Assembly: GCA_963668435.2 (NCBI GenBank)
Contig: CAXXSC010000008.1
Location: 496,001-560,000 of the forward strand
Direction: 5' to 3'
DNA length: 64,000 nucleotides
From: G963668435 sp963668435
GTDB lineage: Bacteria > Latescibacterota > Latescibacteria > Latescibacterales > Latescibacteraceae
Positions 43,865 through 53,097 of this stretch are shown piece by piece. The notes under the pieces were generated by a model. The model did not search any database. It was not told the DNA's origin and was given only the letters and a program-made list of their open reading frames with translations. The first letter of the stretch is position 1. The number at the start of each line of letters is the position of its first letter. The translations under genes and the position numbers were made by a program.

Positions 43865-45337
43865 TTACATATTGTCGCTGTCAAGCACCTCGACGGAATT
43901 AACCGGGCGGGTGACATTTTCAAAGAAAGCATCGAGAAATTCCGAGTCCTGACGTTTCGTGACAAAACCGGTGATGACACCGCCGAGAAGGCCCGCGGTA
44001 AGGTAGCAGAGCATCTGGACCGGTAGAGAGACATCGAAACCGAGCAGATCGAACTCGAGCACTACAAAGGTTGTCGCGGCTGAGAGGAAACTGACCCAGG
44101 CGGAGGCGGGATTGGCACGACGCCAGAAAATACCCAGCCAGAACGGAATACCCATGAGGGCCGGTATCTGCCAGAAAAGCTCGAGCGCCTTGACAACACC
44201 GGGCAGGAAAAATGCGAAAGAGAGGCCGCCTGCCACAACGATCAGCGAAAAGATTCGGCCGACCTTGAGATAGTGAGCTTCCTTCTCGTTCTTAACAAAA
44301 TAGGTCTTGTAAATATTGCGCGTGAAAATACCCGAAGCAGTCACCATGAACGCGTCGCAGGAAGACTGGACCGCGGCAAGCACGCTGGCGAGCAGAAGGC
44401 CGACAAGTCCGGACGGCAACAGCACCCTGGCGAGAGCACCGAAAGCATGATCGGGATTGTCGAGATTCGGGAAAAGCACGATAGCAGTAAGACCGGTGAA
44501 CGCCCATGCAGCGGTACAGACACGCTTGACATAGGTACCGTAGGTAACACCGACACGACTTTCCATTTCAGTCTTACACGCCACGGAAATAGGGATCGTA
44601 TGCGGCTGTGTGGCAATATTCACAATACCGTTGAGAACGGTCATGGCAACGAAAAAGAGGCCGATCTCCTTATTGAACATCGAGAACATTTCCGGCGCGA
44701 GTTTGTCATGAAGGCCAGCGAAACCGCCGACCTTGACAATAGCAAAAGGAAAAAGCATAAATGAGAGAACAATGGTGAGAACACCCTGAAGGACATCGGT
44801 AAGAGCGGCAGCCATAAAACCGCCAGCCATGCCGTAGCTGACAAAGAGCACGGTCATACCGATCACGGATACCGCAAAAGGAATCTGACCACCGGTAACC
44901 TCCTCGACAATCCTGCTGGAACCAAGGAGCATCGTTCCCATATTGAGCATCAGCACAAAAATGGCGACCACAGAGTACAGTGTGGCGACATTCGTGTCAT
45001 AACGTTTGCCGAAATAGTCGGCGCAGGTCACGACCCTGAGACGGCGGTAAATAGGGGCCATTACCCAGTCAAACGGAGTTTTGAGAAGCCAGAGCCACTG
45101 GTACCAGATACCTGCGAGACCGACTGAATATGTTTTTGAGATCACACCCACAGCCTGATCGGAGTGAGTGCCGGTGCCGAAATTGAGCATGGCCGTCATG
45201 AATTTACCCATGCGCCGTCCGGCCAGAAAAAAATCGCCGGTGTTTTTCACCATCTTGCTCGACCAGAGGCCGATACCAAGAATCAGTAAGAGGTATGCGA
45301 TAAGAACAGCAAAATCGAGTATGTCAAGACCGATCAT
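43865..45337 (-). CDS. Sodium:solute symporter (SSS family)
   Basis: A 490-residue inner-membrane transporter with about 13 hydrophobic helices. TM1 is in LDFAVLIAYLLLILGIGLWS, followed by VKNTGDFFLAGRRMGKFMTA, the typical SSS motif, and by AVQSSCDAFMVTASGIFTRN in the TM8 sodium region. It is shorter than the paralogue at 33945. GAAAGG precedes the ATG. Directly upstream on the same strand is a 51-residue single-helix protein, the arrangement known for SSS transporters that need a small companion. Cargo is probably a sugar, glycoside or organic acid related to the AraC-type sensor next door. Confidence 0.88.
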   Translation of the reverse strand: MIGLDILDFAVLIAYLLLILGIGLWSSKMVKNTGDFFLAGRRMGKFMTAMLNFGTGTHSDQAVGVISKTYSVGLAGIWYQWLWLLKTPFDWVMAPIYRRLRVVTCADYFGKRYDTNVATLYSVVAIFVLMLNMGTMLLGSSRIVEEVTGGQIPFAVSVIGMTVLFVSYGMAGGFMAAALTDVLQGVLTIVLSFMLFPFAIVKVGGFAGLHDKLAPEMFSMFNKEIGLFFVAMTVLNGIVNIATQPHTIPISVACKTEMESRVGVTYGTYVKRVCTAAWAFTGLTAIVLFPNLDNPDHAFGALARVLLPSGLVGLLLASVLAAVQSSCDAFMVTASGIFTRNIYKTYFVKNEKEAHYLKVGRIFSLIVVAGGLSFAFFLPGVVKALELFWQIPALMGIPFWLGIFWRRANPASAWVSFLSAATTFVVLEFDLLGFDVSLPVQMLCYLTAGLLGGVITGFVTKRQDSEFLDAFFENVTRPVNSVEVLDSDNM

Positions 45338-45420
45338 CGAGAACCTTTCTACATAAAGAGTGCTGGGCGTTTCAGGCTGTTAAACCTGCCGCATCAGAAA
45401 CTGGAAGTCGCGGGGCCAGT

Positions 45421-45576
45421 TCAGGCGCCGACTTTTGCGAGAAGCAACGTACCGATAATAGTCGCAAAAACAACAATCCACGCGACAATGAAACCAACCC
45501 AGGTAACTTTCATGGGTTTGTAGATTTCGAGATCGGGATGATCGAACAGTTTTTCTGTCTTTCCACTGTCAGCCAT
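45421..45576 (-). CDS. 51-residue single-TM protein, probable symporter accessory subunit
   Basis: A very short gene with an excellent ribosome site (CAGGAGGAAGT before the ATG at 45576). The product begins MADSGKTEKLFDHPDLEIYK, has a soluble N-terminus of about 23 residues, and then a single transmembrane helix (VGFIVAWIVVFATIIGTLLL) with a short AKVGA end. It lies 83 bases upstream of the SSS symporter behind the same promoter. Small single-helix companions of SSS transporters are known, so this is most likely such a subunit; the sequence alone does not prove binding. Too short for routine ORF calling. Confidence 0.7.
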   Translation of the reverse strand: MADSGKTEKLFDHPDLEIYKPMKVTWVGFIVAWIVVFATIIGTLLLAKVGA

Positions 45577-45630
45577 ACTTCCTCCTGTTGTATTATGTCG
45601 TTTTAAATTTCTGTCTGATGTTAAGAATAT

Positions 45631-45659
45631 ATTATAGCCGGATGCGAATCAAGTGTTAT
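45631..45659 (-). promoter_or_regulatory. Promoter of the small-protein/symporter operon
   Basis: On the minus strand ATAACA (45659-45654, four of six matches to TTGACA) is followed after exactly 17 bases by a perfect TATAAT (45636-45631). Transcription would begin near 45625, about 48 bases before the ATG of the small gene. Confidence 0.6.
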
Positions 45660-45665
45660 TCGCAT
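45642..45665. promoter_or_regulatory. Operator-like inverted repeat over the symporter promoter
   Basis: ATGCGAAT (45642-45649) and ATTCGCAT (45658-45665) are perfect inverted half-sites with an 8-base spacer. They cover the -35 box and most of the spacer of the promoter at 45631-45659, the position expected of a repressor site. A looser outer pair (TTAAGAAT and ATTCTTAA) flanks it. Confidence 0.6.
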
Positions 45666-45892
45666 TCTTAACATTATTGTGCGCCGATTGAAGACACTTC
45701 CCGAAAATATTGCCATCCTGTCAAGGCCATTACCAGAGAAATATGAACATATCCCGCAGTAATAATCCAAAAATATGCACCGGCAGTCTCGCAGGTTTTA
45801 ACATCTTAACCCGAATCTGTCGAAAACAGCCCCTTCTTACATTTTTTTTCTTATATTAAAGCTGACTTTCATTTTCATTTAAGGATACGGTA

Positions 45893-47335
45893 ATGGGCGG
45901 AGCCATAAATTCAGACTTTAATATCAGGAATCTGTTTTTCATCCTGGCGCTTTTCCTGCTCTGTTTCGGTGCTGCATTTATCATGGCCACACAGTCGACA
46001 TTCTGGGCCATGGCAGCCGTGGTGGGAACCGCATTTTTCGCCCTTGGTTTCCTCAATCCCCAGCTTGCCCTGTATGTCGTTATTTTCAGCATGCTCCTGT
46101 CGCCTGAGATCGGCAAGCGCGACCTTTCAGGTTCCGGTTTCACAATCCGCCTTGAAGACATCATGCTCGTCGTGATGGGATTTGCCTGGCTGACCACCTC
46201 GGCATTGAAAAAAGATGTCGGCCTTGCAGTCAAAACCGAGCTGAACAGACCAATTTTCTTTTATGTTTTCGCCTGTGTCATCTCCACCTCCTACGGAATC
46301 ATGATCGGCAACGTGGAATCACCATTCACCGGTATCATGTTCGTGTTGAAATACATGGAGTATTTTGTCGTCTTCTTCATGACACTGAACCTCACCAACT
46401 CTCGAACCAATATCAAAACGCTGGTCGCCGCATTGATGATAACCTATGTTATCGTTATTATTATTGGATTTGCCCAGATCCCCGGCGGCGGCAGGATTTC
46501 AGCACCATTCGAGGGTGAGGATGCCGAACCAAACACACTCGGCGGCTACCTCATGCTCCTTCTCAGCCTGAATATCACAGTTTTCTTCCATATGAAAACG
46601 AGAAAAACGAAAATTGCCCTCGCTTTCATGGCGTTTCTGGCTTTTGTGGCAATTCTCTACACCCTTTCACGATCATCATGGCTTTCTCTTTTCGTCATGT
46701 ATATTTTCCAGATTTTTTACACGAAAGGCCACAGAAAGAAGCTCATCGCCATCCTCCTTGCCGGGCTGATGTTTGCACCGTTCACTATGCCGGATGAGGT
46801 TGTTGAACGCGCGTTGTATACTTTTCAGAAAAAACCGGGAGAAGCGCTTTTCAGCGAGGCAGAAGCGCAGTATATCCGTGAGGTCTACAATGTCGATGTC
46901 GATTCCTCGACAGCCGCGCGGTTGGGGTCGATGAAATCAGCCTTGCGCGATTTCGGAAAACATCCGGTTCTCGGCTATGGTGTAACCGGCTATATGTTCC
47001 TCGATGCACAGTATCACAGGGTTCTTATCGAAACCGGCAGTATCGGCATGGCGGCGTTCCTGTTACTACTCTTCACCACGGGGAGGCTTCTCTACCGAAA
47101 TATGAAAAACTATACTGAAGATCCGCTCTACAGTGCTCTTACCAAGGGGACTTTTTGTGCCTTCATGGGCCTTCTCGTCCATGCAATAGGTACGAATACG
47201 TTTATCATTGTGCGAATCATGGAACCATTCTGGTGCCTTGTGGCGCTCAATCTCGCCATCCCGATCGTAGAGGAAAACGAACGTATTGAAGCCGAGTTTC
47301 TCGCCGCCGGCAAAAAGCCCAAATGGCTTCGATAA
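45893..47335 (+). CDS. O-antigen ligase/polymerase-like membrane protein (Wzy_C)
   Basis: A 480-residue inner-membrane protein with about 11-12 transmembrane helices (for example NLFFILALFLLCFGAAFIMA, LALYVVIFSMLLSPEIGKRD, IALAFMAFLAFVAILYTLSR). The segment FVAILYTLSRSSWLSLFVMY contains the conserved (S)RSxWL of the Wzy_C/O-antigen ligase family. A large extracytoplasmic loop (about 300-370) includes ARLGSMKSALRDFGKHPVLG YG-type residues, matching the family's catalytic loop. Such enzymes polymerise or ligate undecaprenyl-linked glycans in the periplasm. The gene faces a block of minus-strand glycosyltransferases, so it probably belongs to the same surface-polysaccharide pathway. Confidence 0.82.
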   Translation: MGGAINSDFNIRNLFFILALFLLCFGAAFIMATQSTFWAMAAVVGTAFFALGFLNPQLALYVVIFSMLLSPEIGKRDLSGSGFTIRLEDIMLVVMGFAWLTTSALKKDVGLAVKTELNRPIFFYVFACVISTSYGIMIGNVESPFTGIMFVLKYMEYFVVFFMTLNLTNSRTNIKTLVAALMITYVIVIIIGFAQIPGGGRISAPFEGEDAEPNTLGGYLMLLLSLNITVFFHMKTRKTKIALAFMAFLAFVAILYTLSRSSWLSLFVMYIFQIFYTKGHRKKLIAILLAGLMFAPFTMPDEVVERALYTFQKKPGEALFSEAEAQYIREVYNVDVDSSTAARLGSMKSALRDFGKHPVLGYGVTGYMFLDAQYHRVLIETGSIGMAAFLLLLFTTGRLLYRNMKNYTEDPLYSALTKGTFCAFMGLLVHAIGTNTFIIVRIMEPFWCLVALNLAIPIVEENERIEAEFLAAGKKPKWLR

Positions 47336-47516
47336 CACTCCTCACACATGTTCTCATAATCAGCACATACAACAGCCGCACCTTTGGGACACACCCATTC
47401 GCTGTGCCGAAACCACCTGAAAAGACTCTTTCCGGGCATTCATTTGTCTCGATTTCATGAATCTCTGCAGATTTTATTCAGGAGAGTCAGGACGAGTGGC
47501 TGGGAATGCTGTAGAT

Positions 47517-48431
47517 TCAGCTGCCGCTATTGTTTCGCGACAGTCTTTCAACGGGAAATGATTCGAGGAAAAATACGGTGTCGCCAGCAACTGTGACAAT
47601 ACGAAAGACCGCAACGGACAGAAGCGCCGCGGTTTCACTGACATGGCCACCAAGAAGGGTCATCATAACGAGGTCGCGGACACCGAGACCGGCTGGTGCT
47701 CCCGGCGTTACAAATCCGGCAAGCCAGGACAGGGCTGTTACCGACAACAACACATGGAAAGGCAGCACCACCCCACCACTGACTGCAAAAACAGTCAGAC
47801 CGAAGGCAGTGCTCATAACGAGGAAAAACAAGGCGTAGAGAGAATTGGAAAAAACGATAAACCGATAATGTGCCGCAGGAAGTTCCCGTCCTGCTAGTCG
47901 ACGGGGCAGGATGAACTGCAAGACGAGAACGATAACGATCGCGCCAATGCTGAATTCGCGGATATGATATTGTTCAAGCAAAGAAGGTGTATCAATACCG
48001 AAACGGGCAAGGACGATCAAAAGAAATGCCACGGTAATCAGCCCGGCGATCTCACTGACAAGGGCGGCCGCAAGAACAGCATGACCGATACCAGCGTTCT
48101 TTCCCATGACATGACGGCCGGTAAAATGGAAAATGTTACCGGGAATATACTTGGCGAGTTGGCTTCTGGCGTTGATCATGAAACTCTGCAAAAATGTCAG
48201 GTGCAGCGCCCCAAAAAGCCGCACGAGAAAATGCCACGCGGCCGCCTGACTGGTACAGCAGAGCGTATAGACCAGGATGGAAACGGCAATGAGCAATAAC
48301 TGGCCCGGCCCAAGCTCCCAGTCGGCGATATCTCCACGGGCCGACCACAGTTTCCATGCGACGAATCCAATGGAAAGGACGGCGAGCAGAAAACCTGTTT
48401 TCGACGCCAGTGCACTGAGGATTTTTTTCAT
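47517..48431 (-). CDS. LPG-synthase-TM/flippase-like membrane protein
   Basis: A 304-residue protein with about eight transmembrane helices, of the lysylphosphatidylglycerol-synthase TM (UPF0104) type. Key features: SQLAKYIPGNIFHFTGRHVM, the family's conserved KYIPG motif; and TALSWLAGFVTPGAPAGLGV, which carries the PGxxGxRD-like signature (LGVRDLVMM). In surface-glycan clusters such proteins are thought to move lipid-linked substrates. It begins 8 bases after the GT2 gene's stop codon, so both are cotranscribed on the minus strand. No aminoacyl-transferase domain is attached. Confidence 0.82.
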   Translation of the reverse strand: MKKILSALASKTGFLLAVLSIGFVAWKLWSARGDIADWELGPGQLLLIAVSILVYTLCCTSQAAAWHFLVRLFGALHLTFLQSFMINARSQLAKYIPGNIFHFTGRHVMGKNAGIGHAVLAAALVSEIAGLITVAFLLIVLARFGIDTPSLLEQYHIREFSIGAIVIVLVLQFILPRRLAGRELPAAHYRFIVFSNSLYALFFLVMSTAFGLTVFAVSGGVVLPFHVLLSVTALSWLAGFVTPGAPAGLGVRDLVMMTLLGGHVSETAALLSVAVFRIVTVAGDTVFFLESFPVERLSRNNSGS

Positions 48432-48439
48432 GGGACCGT

Positions 48440-49345
48440 TTATTTCTTATTGATGATTTCCGCAATGAGCCCGAAGAAGAAAATCTGGAACGCCATAAGA
48501 AACAGAATGAGCGCCAGATTGCCGATGTGCCCAGTGACAATGATGTCTCGCAGGGTCCTGAGAATCGCAATGACGAAACTGACCACGCTCAAGGGGACAA
48601 AAAACCGCAACGGATTCATGTACAACGACAGACGGAAAATCAGCGTGAAGAAGCGGATGGTGTCATTGATAGGCTGAATATTCGACGATCCTATCCGTTT
48701 GAAATAGGGGATATCGACAAAATGTATCCGGTAGAAACTGCCGATACAGACCATGGTAAGAGTCGAACTGAAAGAAAATCGCGAGGGAAAGACCTTGATG
48801 AATTTCCGGACAATCTCTTTCTTGAACAGGCGCATCCCGGAATTGAGATCGGGAATGGGGAAATCGGCGAGGAAACTCGCGGTCAGGGTCAATATATATT
48901 TCGGCAGACGGCGCAGCGGCTGAATATTCTTCCAGCTCCGTTTGCCCACAATCATGTCAAAATCACCGGTATAAGTCAGGAGTTCGGGGAAGCTTTCGAC
49001 AGGATAGGTGCCGTCGGCGTCAATGATGCCGATCCACTCGTTCACCGCATGAGATATCCCGGTAACCAGGCTTGCCCCATACCCCCTGTTTATGCGATGG
49101 TTGATCAGGCGAACATTGTCCTCAGGCGGATCGTCATATGAGAATTTCGAGGAGCCATCGTTGACAATTATCAGCTCATATTCAAAGTCATCGAGACTGT
49201 CGAATGTCGCCTTGAACGATGCAATGAGATCCCTGAGAACCGAAGGTTCCTCGTTATAACAGGGCACGACAAACGAAACATTTTTCGCTACGGGGCCCGG
49301 TACGCTGAGAAGCGTGTTGTTATCTGAAGTCAGTATACTATTCAC
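48440..49345 (-). CDS. Glycosyltransferase family 2, DPM1-like with C-terminal TM helices
   Basis: A 301-residue protein. The N-terminal GT-A domain (about 22-210) starts NVSFVVPCYNEEPSVLRDLI, with a DxD-like IGIIDADGTYPVESFPELL and RGYGASLVTGISHA. Two transmembrane helices follow (FFVPLSVVSFVIAILRTLRD, LALILFLMAFQIFFFGLIAE), as in dolichol/undecaprenyl-phosphate sugar synthases such as GtrB/ArnC. Likely reaction: transfer of a hexose to undecaprenyl phosphate. The start at 49345 is a GTG. It precedes the LPG-synthase-like flippase by 8 bases and follows the GT39-like gene by 107. Confidence 0.85.
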   Translation of the reverse strand: MNSILTSDNNTLLSVPGPVAKNVSFVVPCYNEEPSVLRDLIASFKATFDSLDDFEYELIIVNDGSSKFSYDDPPEDNVRLINHRINRGYGASLVTGISHAVNEWIGIIDADGTYPVESFPELLTYTGDFDMIVGKRSWKNIQPLRRLPKYILTLTASFLADFPIPDLNSGMRLFKKEIVRKFIKVFPSRFSFSSTLTMVCIGSFYRIHFVDIPYFKRIGSSNIQPINDTIRFFTLIFRLSLYMNPLRFFVPLSVVSFVIAILRTLRDIIVTGHIGNLALILFLMAFQIFFFGLIAEIINKK

Positions 49346-49452
49346 TTATTTACCGCCATTATCATGTGTTTAGTGCAGTGCCGCTTTTTCAAGTCTATGG
49401 ATCAGACGTGCTTTTTGCAAGTATATTCTGAAATACCACTGCCGTTTTTTGT

Positions 49453-50904
49453 TCAATCTCTCCTGAAACTGTCCGAAATGTTATCCACCCCTCTATCCTT
49501 ATTTTTTTCCGACCATTGGCATAATACAATCATCGCGGCAATGAACAGAACAGGTATCACAGGCATGGAATACCGCGTGATATTATGGGTCAAAAGGCTG
49601 TGCATGAAAAATGAAAATATCGCTGGTACGAGCAATGCAAAAAGCGCCCACTGGCGACGCAGCACAGCAGCTGCCGCGAGCAGGAAAAACAGGCAGAAAA
49701 GCGCCACACCGAAAAGCGGGACTTTCGAAACTTGCATGCCTCGCCACATCATCGGAACTGTCACGAGTAAATGCCTGAAAGGATGCGTGAGCAACGAACC
49801 GACACCGCCGCCGATCTGTTTTTCATCACATAGCGCCTCATCTTTTTCATCACCTTCGACACCCTGTTTTTCAAGGCTGAAACCGGCCATACCGCGTTGA
49901 TAATAGCCATCAGGATTATCACGCCTTAGCATTGCATAGTCTTTCTCGTCAAACATCGTATGCAAGAGGAAACGGCTGAAATAAGCACGTTCGGTGTTGC
50001 CGCTCCAGTATAAAAATGACGCAAAATATTCTTTCGTCGTCATCATGTTGTAATTGGCACGTATTCCAAGAACAGTTCCGCCCCCGGTGCGTATTTTCAT
50101 ATAATCGAACAGGCGGGCATTCCGGAACATCCAGGGCATGACCACGATACAACAGCCAGCAAGGAAAAAGAGTGTTATAGTGATATTACGCTTTATGGGT
50201 ATCCTGACCAAGAGCATCTGGATAAAGATAAAAACCAGTAAAGGCGGCAAAAAATAGAGGAATACTGCACGTGTCAGGGCAAGCAGACCGAGAAACATGC
50301 CGGCGACAAGAAACGGCAGAAAACGCGGCCTGTTGACAGCCTTGTAAAGTAAAAGCGAAAATATCGTGAAAAGAAGCGTGGCAAAGAGATCGTTACGAAA
50401 AAAAGCTGTCGGATGAAGGTGACGGTGCCATGACGGCTCCAACAAAACAAACAGGAACGCCGCCACTGTATAATAACGGCTCTCGCAGAGTTTCCAGACG
50501 ACTCCCGCACTGAGTGCGGCAAGTGCGATGATCAGAACAAGCGAATTTATGAAAAACGGGATCATATCGGCTTTACGCCTGAAATACATCATCTCACCAT
50601 CGACAATGAAAATGTCATTGATAGACTGCCCCCGCAATCCGGGAACAAGCGACATCACCATGGCAAGATAAACAGGATAGGCCGGAGCGCGCCGCATACT
50701 GGCGGCAGGCGGCGATTCCGTTTCATGAGAAAAAACACCCGCGCTCATGAGATTAAATGTATAGCAGGCATAGCTCTTGTTGTCGGTGGCAACCTCATTA
50801 TCATTACGCCATGAATAATGGGACAGCGCACAAAGGCCAAGCTGCATGAACAGCGCAGCCGCGACAATTGTCTTTATGATCAATCCTGATGATAACGCTT
50901 TCAT
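49453..50904 (-). CDS. ArnT/GT39-like integral membrane glycosyltransferase
   Basis: A 483-residue protein with about 11 transmembrane helices. An N-terminal hydrophobic helix precedes the first large loop (SYACYTFNLMSAGVFSHETE, then SMRRAPAYPVYLAMVMSLVP), which is typical of GT39/GT83 enzymes that take a lipid-phosphate-sugar and glycosylate in the periplasm. Helices include FINSLVLIIALAALSAGVVW and FLVAGMFLGLLALTRAVFLY. An Asp-Asn in the first loop (WRNDNEVATDN) could be the catalytic acid. The sugar donor could be made by the GT2 gene downstream. Specificity unknown. Confidence 0.75.
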   Translation of the reverse strand: MKALSSGLIIKTIVAAALFMQLGLCALSHYSWRNDNEVATDNKSYACYTFNLMSAGVFSHETESPPAASMRRAPAYPVYLAMVMSLVPGLRGQSINDIFIVDGEMMYFRRKADMIPFFINSLVLIIALAALSAGVVWKLCESRYYTVAAFLFVLLEPSWHRHLHPTAFFRNDLFATLLFTIFSLLLYKAVNRPRFLPFLVAGMFLGLLALTRAVFLYFLPPLLVFIFIQMLLVRIPIKRNITITLFFLAGCCIVVMPWMFRNARLFDYMKIRTGGGTVLGIRANYNMMTTKEYFASFLYWSGNTERAYFSRFLLHTMFDEKDYAMLRRDNPDGYYQRGMAGFSLEKQGVEGDEKDEALCDEKQIGGGVGSLLTHPFRHLLVTVPMMWRGMQVSKVPLFGVALFCLFFLLAAAAVLRRQWALFALLVPAIFSFFMHSLLTHNITRYSMPVIPVLFIAAMIVLCQWSEKNKDRGVDNISDSFRRD

Positions 50905-50949
50905 TGAGCATCCATGTGTTTCCGGAAGATTTTCGAAATAATTGAGTGG

Positions 50950-52854
50950 TTAAACAGCCTGGCCGGTCTTTCTCACAAGACGGCGCCAGCTCATGTAACC
51001 ATTGAGAAAGCCGCGAATACCGGCAAAGAACGGTTTAAAGCTGAAATGCCTGATGCTGTCACGGACAATTTTTCCGAAACGGATCGTGAAAAAGGTCGGA
51101 AATGTATAACACGGAAAATGCCTTAAAAACAGCAGGGTATAGTTATGGCTGTACCAGTAAACCGCACGAGTGATATCATCGACACGGCAGCCGCCGCTCG
51201 GTGCGCCGACATGGATAAGCTCTGCCTCGGGAGTATAGCGGATACGGCAGCCCCGAGCCTTGAGGCGGAAGAAAACATCGGCTTCCTCGAAAAGGAAACT
51301 GCCACCGTATGAGGATTCGAAGCCGCCAATCGCCAAAAGCTCTTCGCGCTTGAACGACATGTTTGCGCCCTGTGCCGCATCGATATCGCACCACTTGTCC
51401 GAGGTGAAACCGCGGTTGATATCGCCGCTGAAATAATTGACACGTCCGATCCTTCCGGGAGCCGCGGGCTTGTCGGCTTCGGGACGCTGTTCAATAACCT
51501 TGCCGCCCGCCCCACCGACATTACCGGGGATATAGGCCCTGACATGCCCCTCGATAAATCCCGGCGAGGGAATAACATCATCATCGATAAAAATTACGAT
51601 TTCCGCATTAGAAAGCCGCAGCCCCTCATTCCTGCCGGCGGGCAACCCCCTCGTATCAGTGGCAAGGTAGATAAGCTTTTCCTCAACTGAAGCGAGTTCG
51701 GCTATTTCGGACAAAGGATCATCGTTTTGGTCGATAACTATCACCCGGAAATTGGGGTAATTGTCTTTGAGAACCAGTTTCACGGTCTCGACAGGTATGT
51801 CCCTCCTGCCCCGTGTGCTCATGATAACATCGACCAAAGTTTTATTTTTCTCAGCGTCAATCCGGTCGAGAGTATCCATTATATCGTTGCGCCCTGCAAT
51901 ACTGCCATCACGATAGACAATTTTTTCATTGATTGAATCAAAGAAGGGCCGCATCAGTTCAGGGTATTCGCCGTATTTTTCCTCATCGTATGGAACAAGC
52001 CGCCTGAATCGCTCCCGGCAATGAAGCGCCCCGGCTTCCTCGAGTGACTCGGTCCCATAATCATCCAGTATGTGCGCCGCCGCGTAGTCCTTGAGAGAAG
52101 GATATGTTTTGCCGTCATCATGCATGCGCCAGGGCTCCCAGTATTTCCTGACAACAGTTGCGACAGGATCATCAAGGCTGGCTATATGGAATGACCATGT
52201 ATCCCATACATACACGCGTTTGTAATACAGCGGATAGATCGTTTCACGAAAACGTCCGGTCGGGCTGTGATACAGTTTCGGCGAGTACGTGAACAGCCAT
52301 TCCTCATAATGAAGCTTGTAATCAGGGTCCTGATGACGAAGATCACCCTCGAGCCGCACATGAGGAAAATAAACCGCGTAAAAGACATCGGGATCGAGAG
52401 AATCGAGATACTCCCTGAGACGTGCGAGCGTTTTGTCACCCTGAGTACGGGCTATCATGTCGCCATCCCACCTTAGCACCCAGCGGTATTTCGTATTGTG
52501 AAGCGCGCTGTCGCAAACCTCGAGAAAATTCTCTGTCGGCAGGATTTCGAGAGTAACATCGAGGGAGAGCTCTTCGGCGACACGGCGTATAATATCAGGT
52601 GTACCATCCGTGGAACCGTTGTCGATAATACTGAAATGCTCCACAAAAGGAGCAAGAGAACGCATCGCCGCCTCGATAAAGCGTGATTCGTTCCTGAGCC
52701 GCATCATAACGCTGATACCGTGCGGACGGTCCGGTTTGGCGACTGCTCCGGTTTTCGGGAGAAAGCTGAAAATATCTCCCAGACGGTGGCGTATATTGAC
52801 ACGATTCTTGATTTTTTTTAGCCAGGGGATTTCATCCATCCATTGAAAATACAT
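50950..52854 (-). CDS. Bifunctional protein with two GT2 domains
   Basis: A 634-residue cytoplasmic or membrane-associated protein. The first GT-A domain (about 45-230) contains ISVMMRLRNESRFIEAAMRS, FSIIDNGSTDGTPD and VLRWDGDM. The second (about 335-600) contains VDVIMSTRGRRDIPVETVKL, TRGLPAGRNEGLRLSNAEIV and IFIDDDVIPSPG, with a later WCDIDAAQGANMSFKREELL region typical of rhamnosyl/glycosyltransferase 2. Both copies hold Asp-rich donor motifs. AAGGA precedes the ATG at 52854. Two transfers by one chain may build an alternating repeat unit; sugars unknown. Confidence 0.82.
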   Translation of the reverse strand: MYFQWMDEIPWLKKIKNRVNIRHRLGDIFSFLPKTGAVAKPDRPHGISVMMRLRNESRFIEAAMRSLAPFVEHFSIIDNGSTDGTPDIIRRVAEELSLDVTLEILPTENFLEVCDSALHNTKYRWVLRWDGDMIARTQGDKTLARLREYLDSLDPDVFYAVYFPHVRLEGDLRHQDPDYKLHYEEWLFTYSPKLYHSPTGRFRETIYPLYYKRVYVWDTWSFHIASLDDPVATVVRKYWEPWRMHDDGKTYPSLKDYAAAHILDDYGTESLEEAGALHCRERFRRLVPYDEEKYGEYPELMRPFFDSINEKIVYRDGSIAGRNDIMDTLDRIDAEKNKTLVDVIMSTRGRRDIPVETVKLVLKDNYPNFRVIVIDQNDDPLSEIAELASVEEKLIYLATDTRGLPAGRNEGLRLSNAEIVIFIDDDVIPSPGFIEGHVRAYIPGNVGGAGGKVIEQRPEADKPAAPGRIGRVNYFSGDINRGFTSDKWCDIDAAQGANMSFKREELLAIGGFESSYGGSFLFEEADVFFRLKARGCRIRYTPEAELIHVGAPSGGCRVDDITRAVYWYSHNYTLLFLRHFPCYTFPTFFTIRFGKIVRDSIRHFSFKPFFAGIRGFLNGYMSWRRLVRKTGQAV

Positions 52855-53097
52855 ACCGGATCCTTATGCTAAACCGTCCTTCTCAATAAAGATGAAACGA
52901 TGTATATATGCCGAAAAACGGATGCAAATATCAGTTGTCGAAAAGAAATCAATCTTTTATACTGTAAAAGCTATGACTTATTTACAAAAAACACAAGTGA
53001 ATTATACGTTTCTGACATCATAACATTAAGGGCTGCGGGGCCCGGAATGCTGTTGGCGGCAATACTGCGCAGCCCGGATATCCGCAGTAACAACCCC

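Larger units (their letters stand above)
45577..45892. other. Divergent 316-base control region
   Basis: The gap separates the symporter operon (minus) from the Wzy-like gene (plus). It holds a minus-strand promoter and its overlapping inverted repeat, listed separately. The right part (45670-45890) has no gene; a good ribosome site (TAAGGATACGGTA) precedes the plus-strand start at 45893. Confidence 0.55.
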
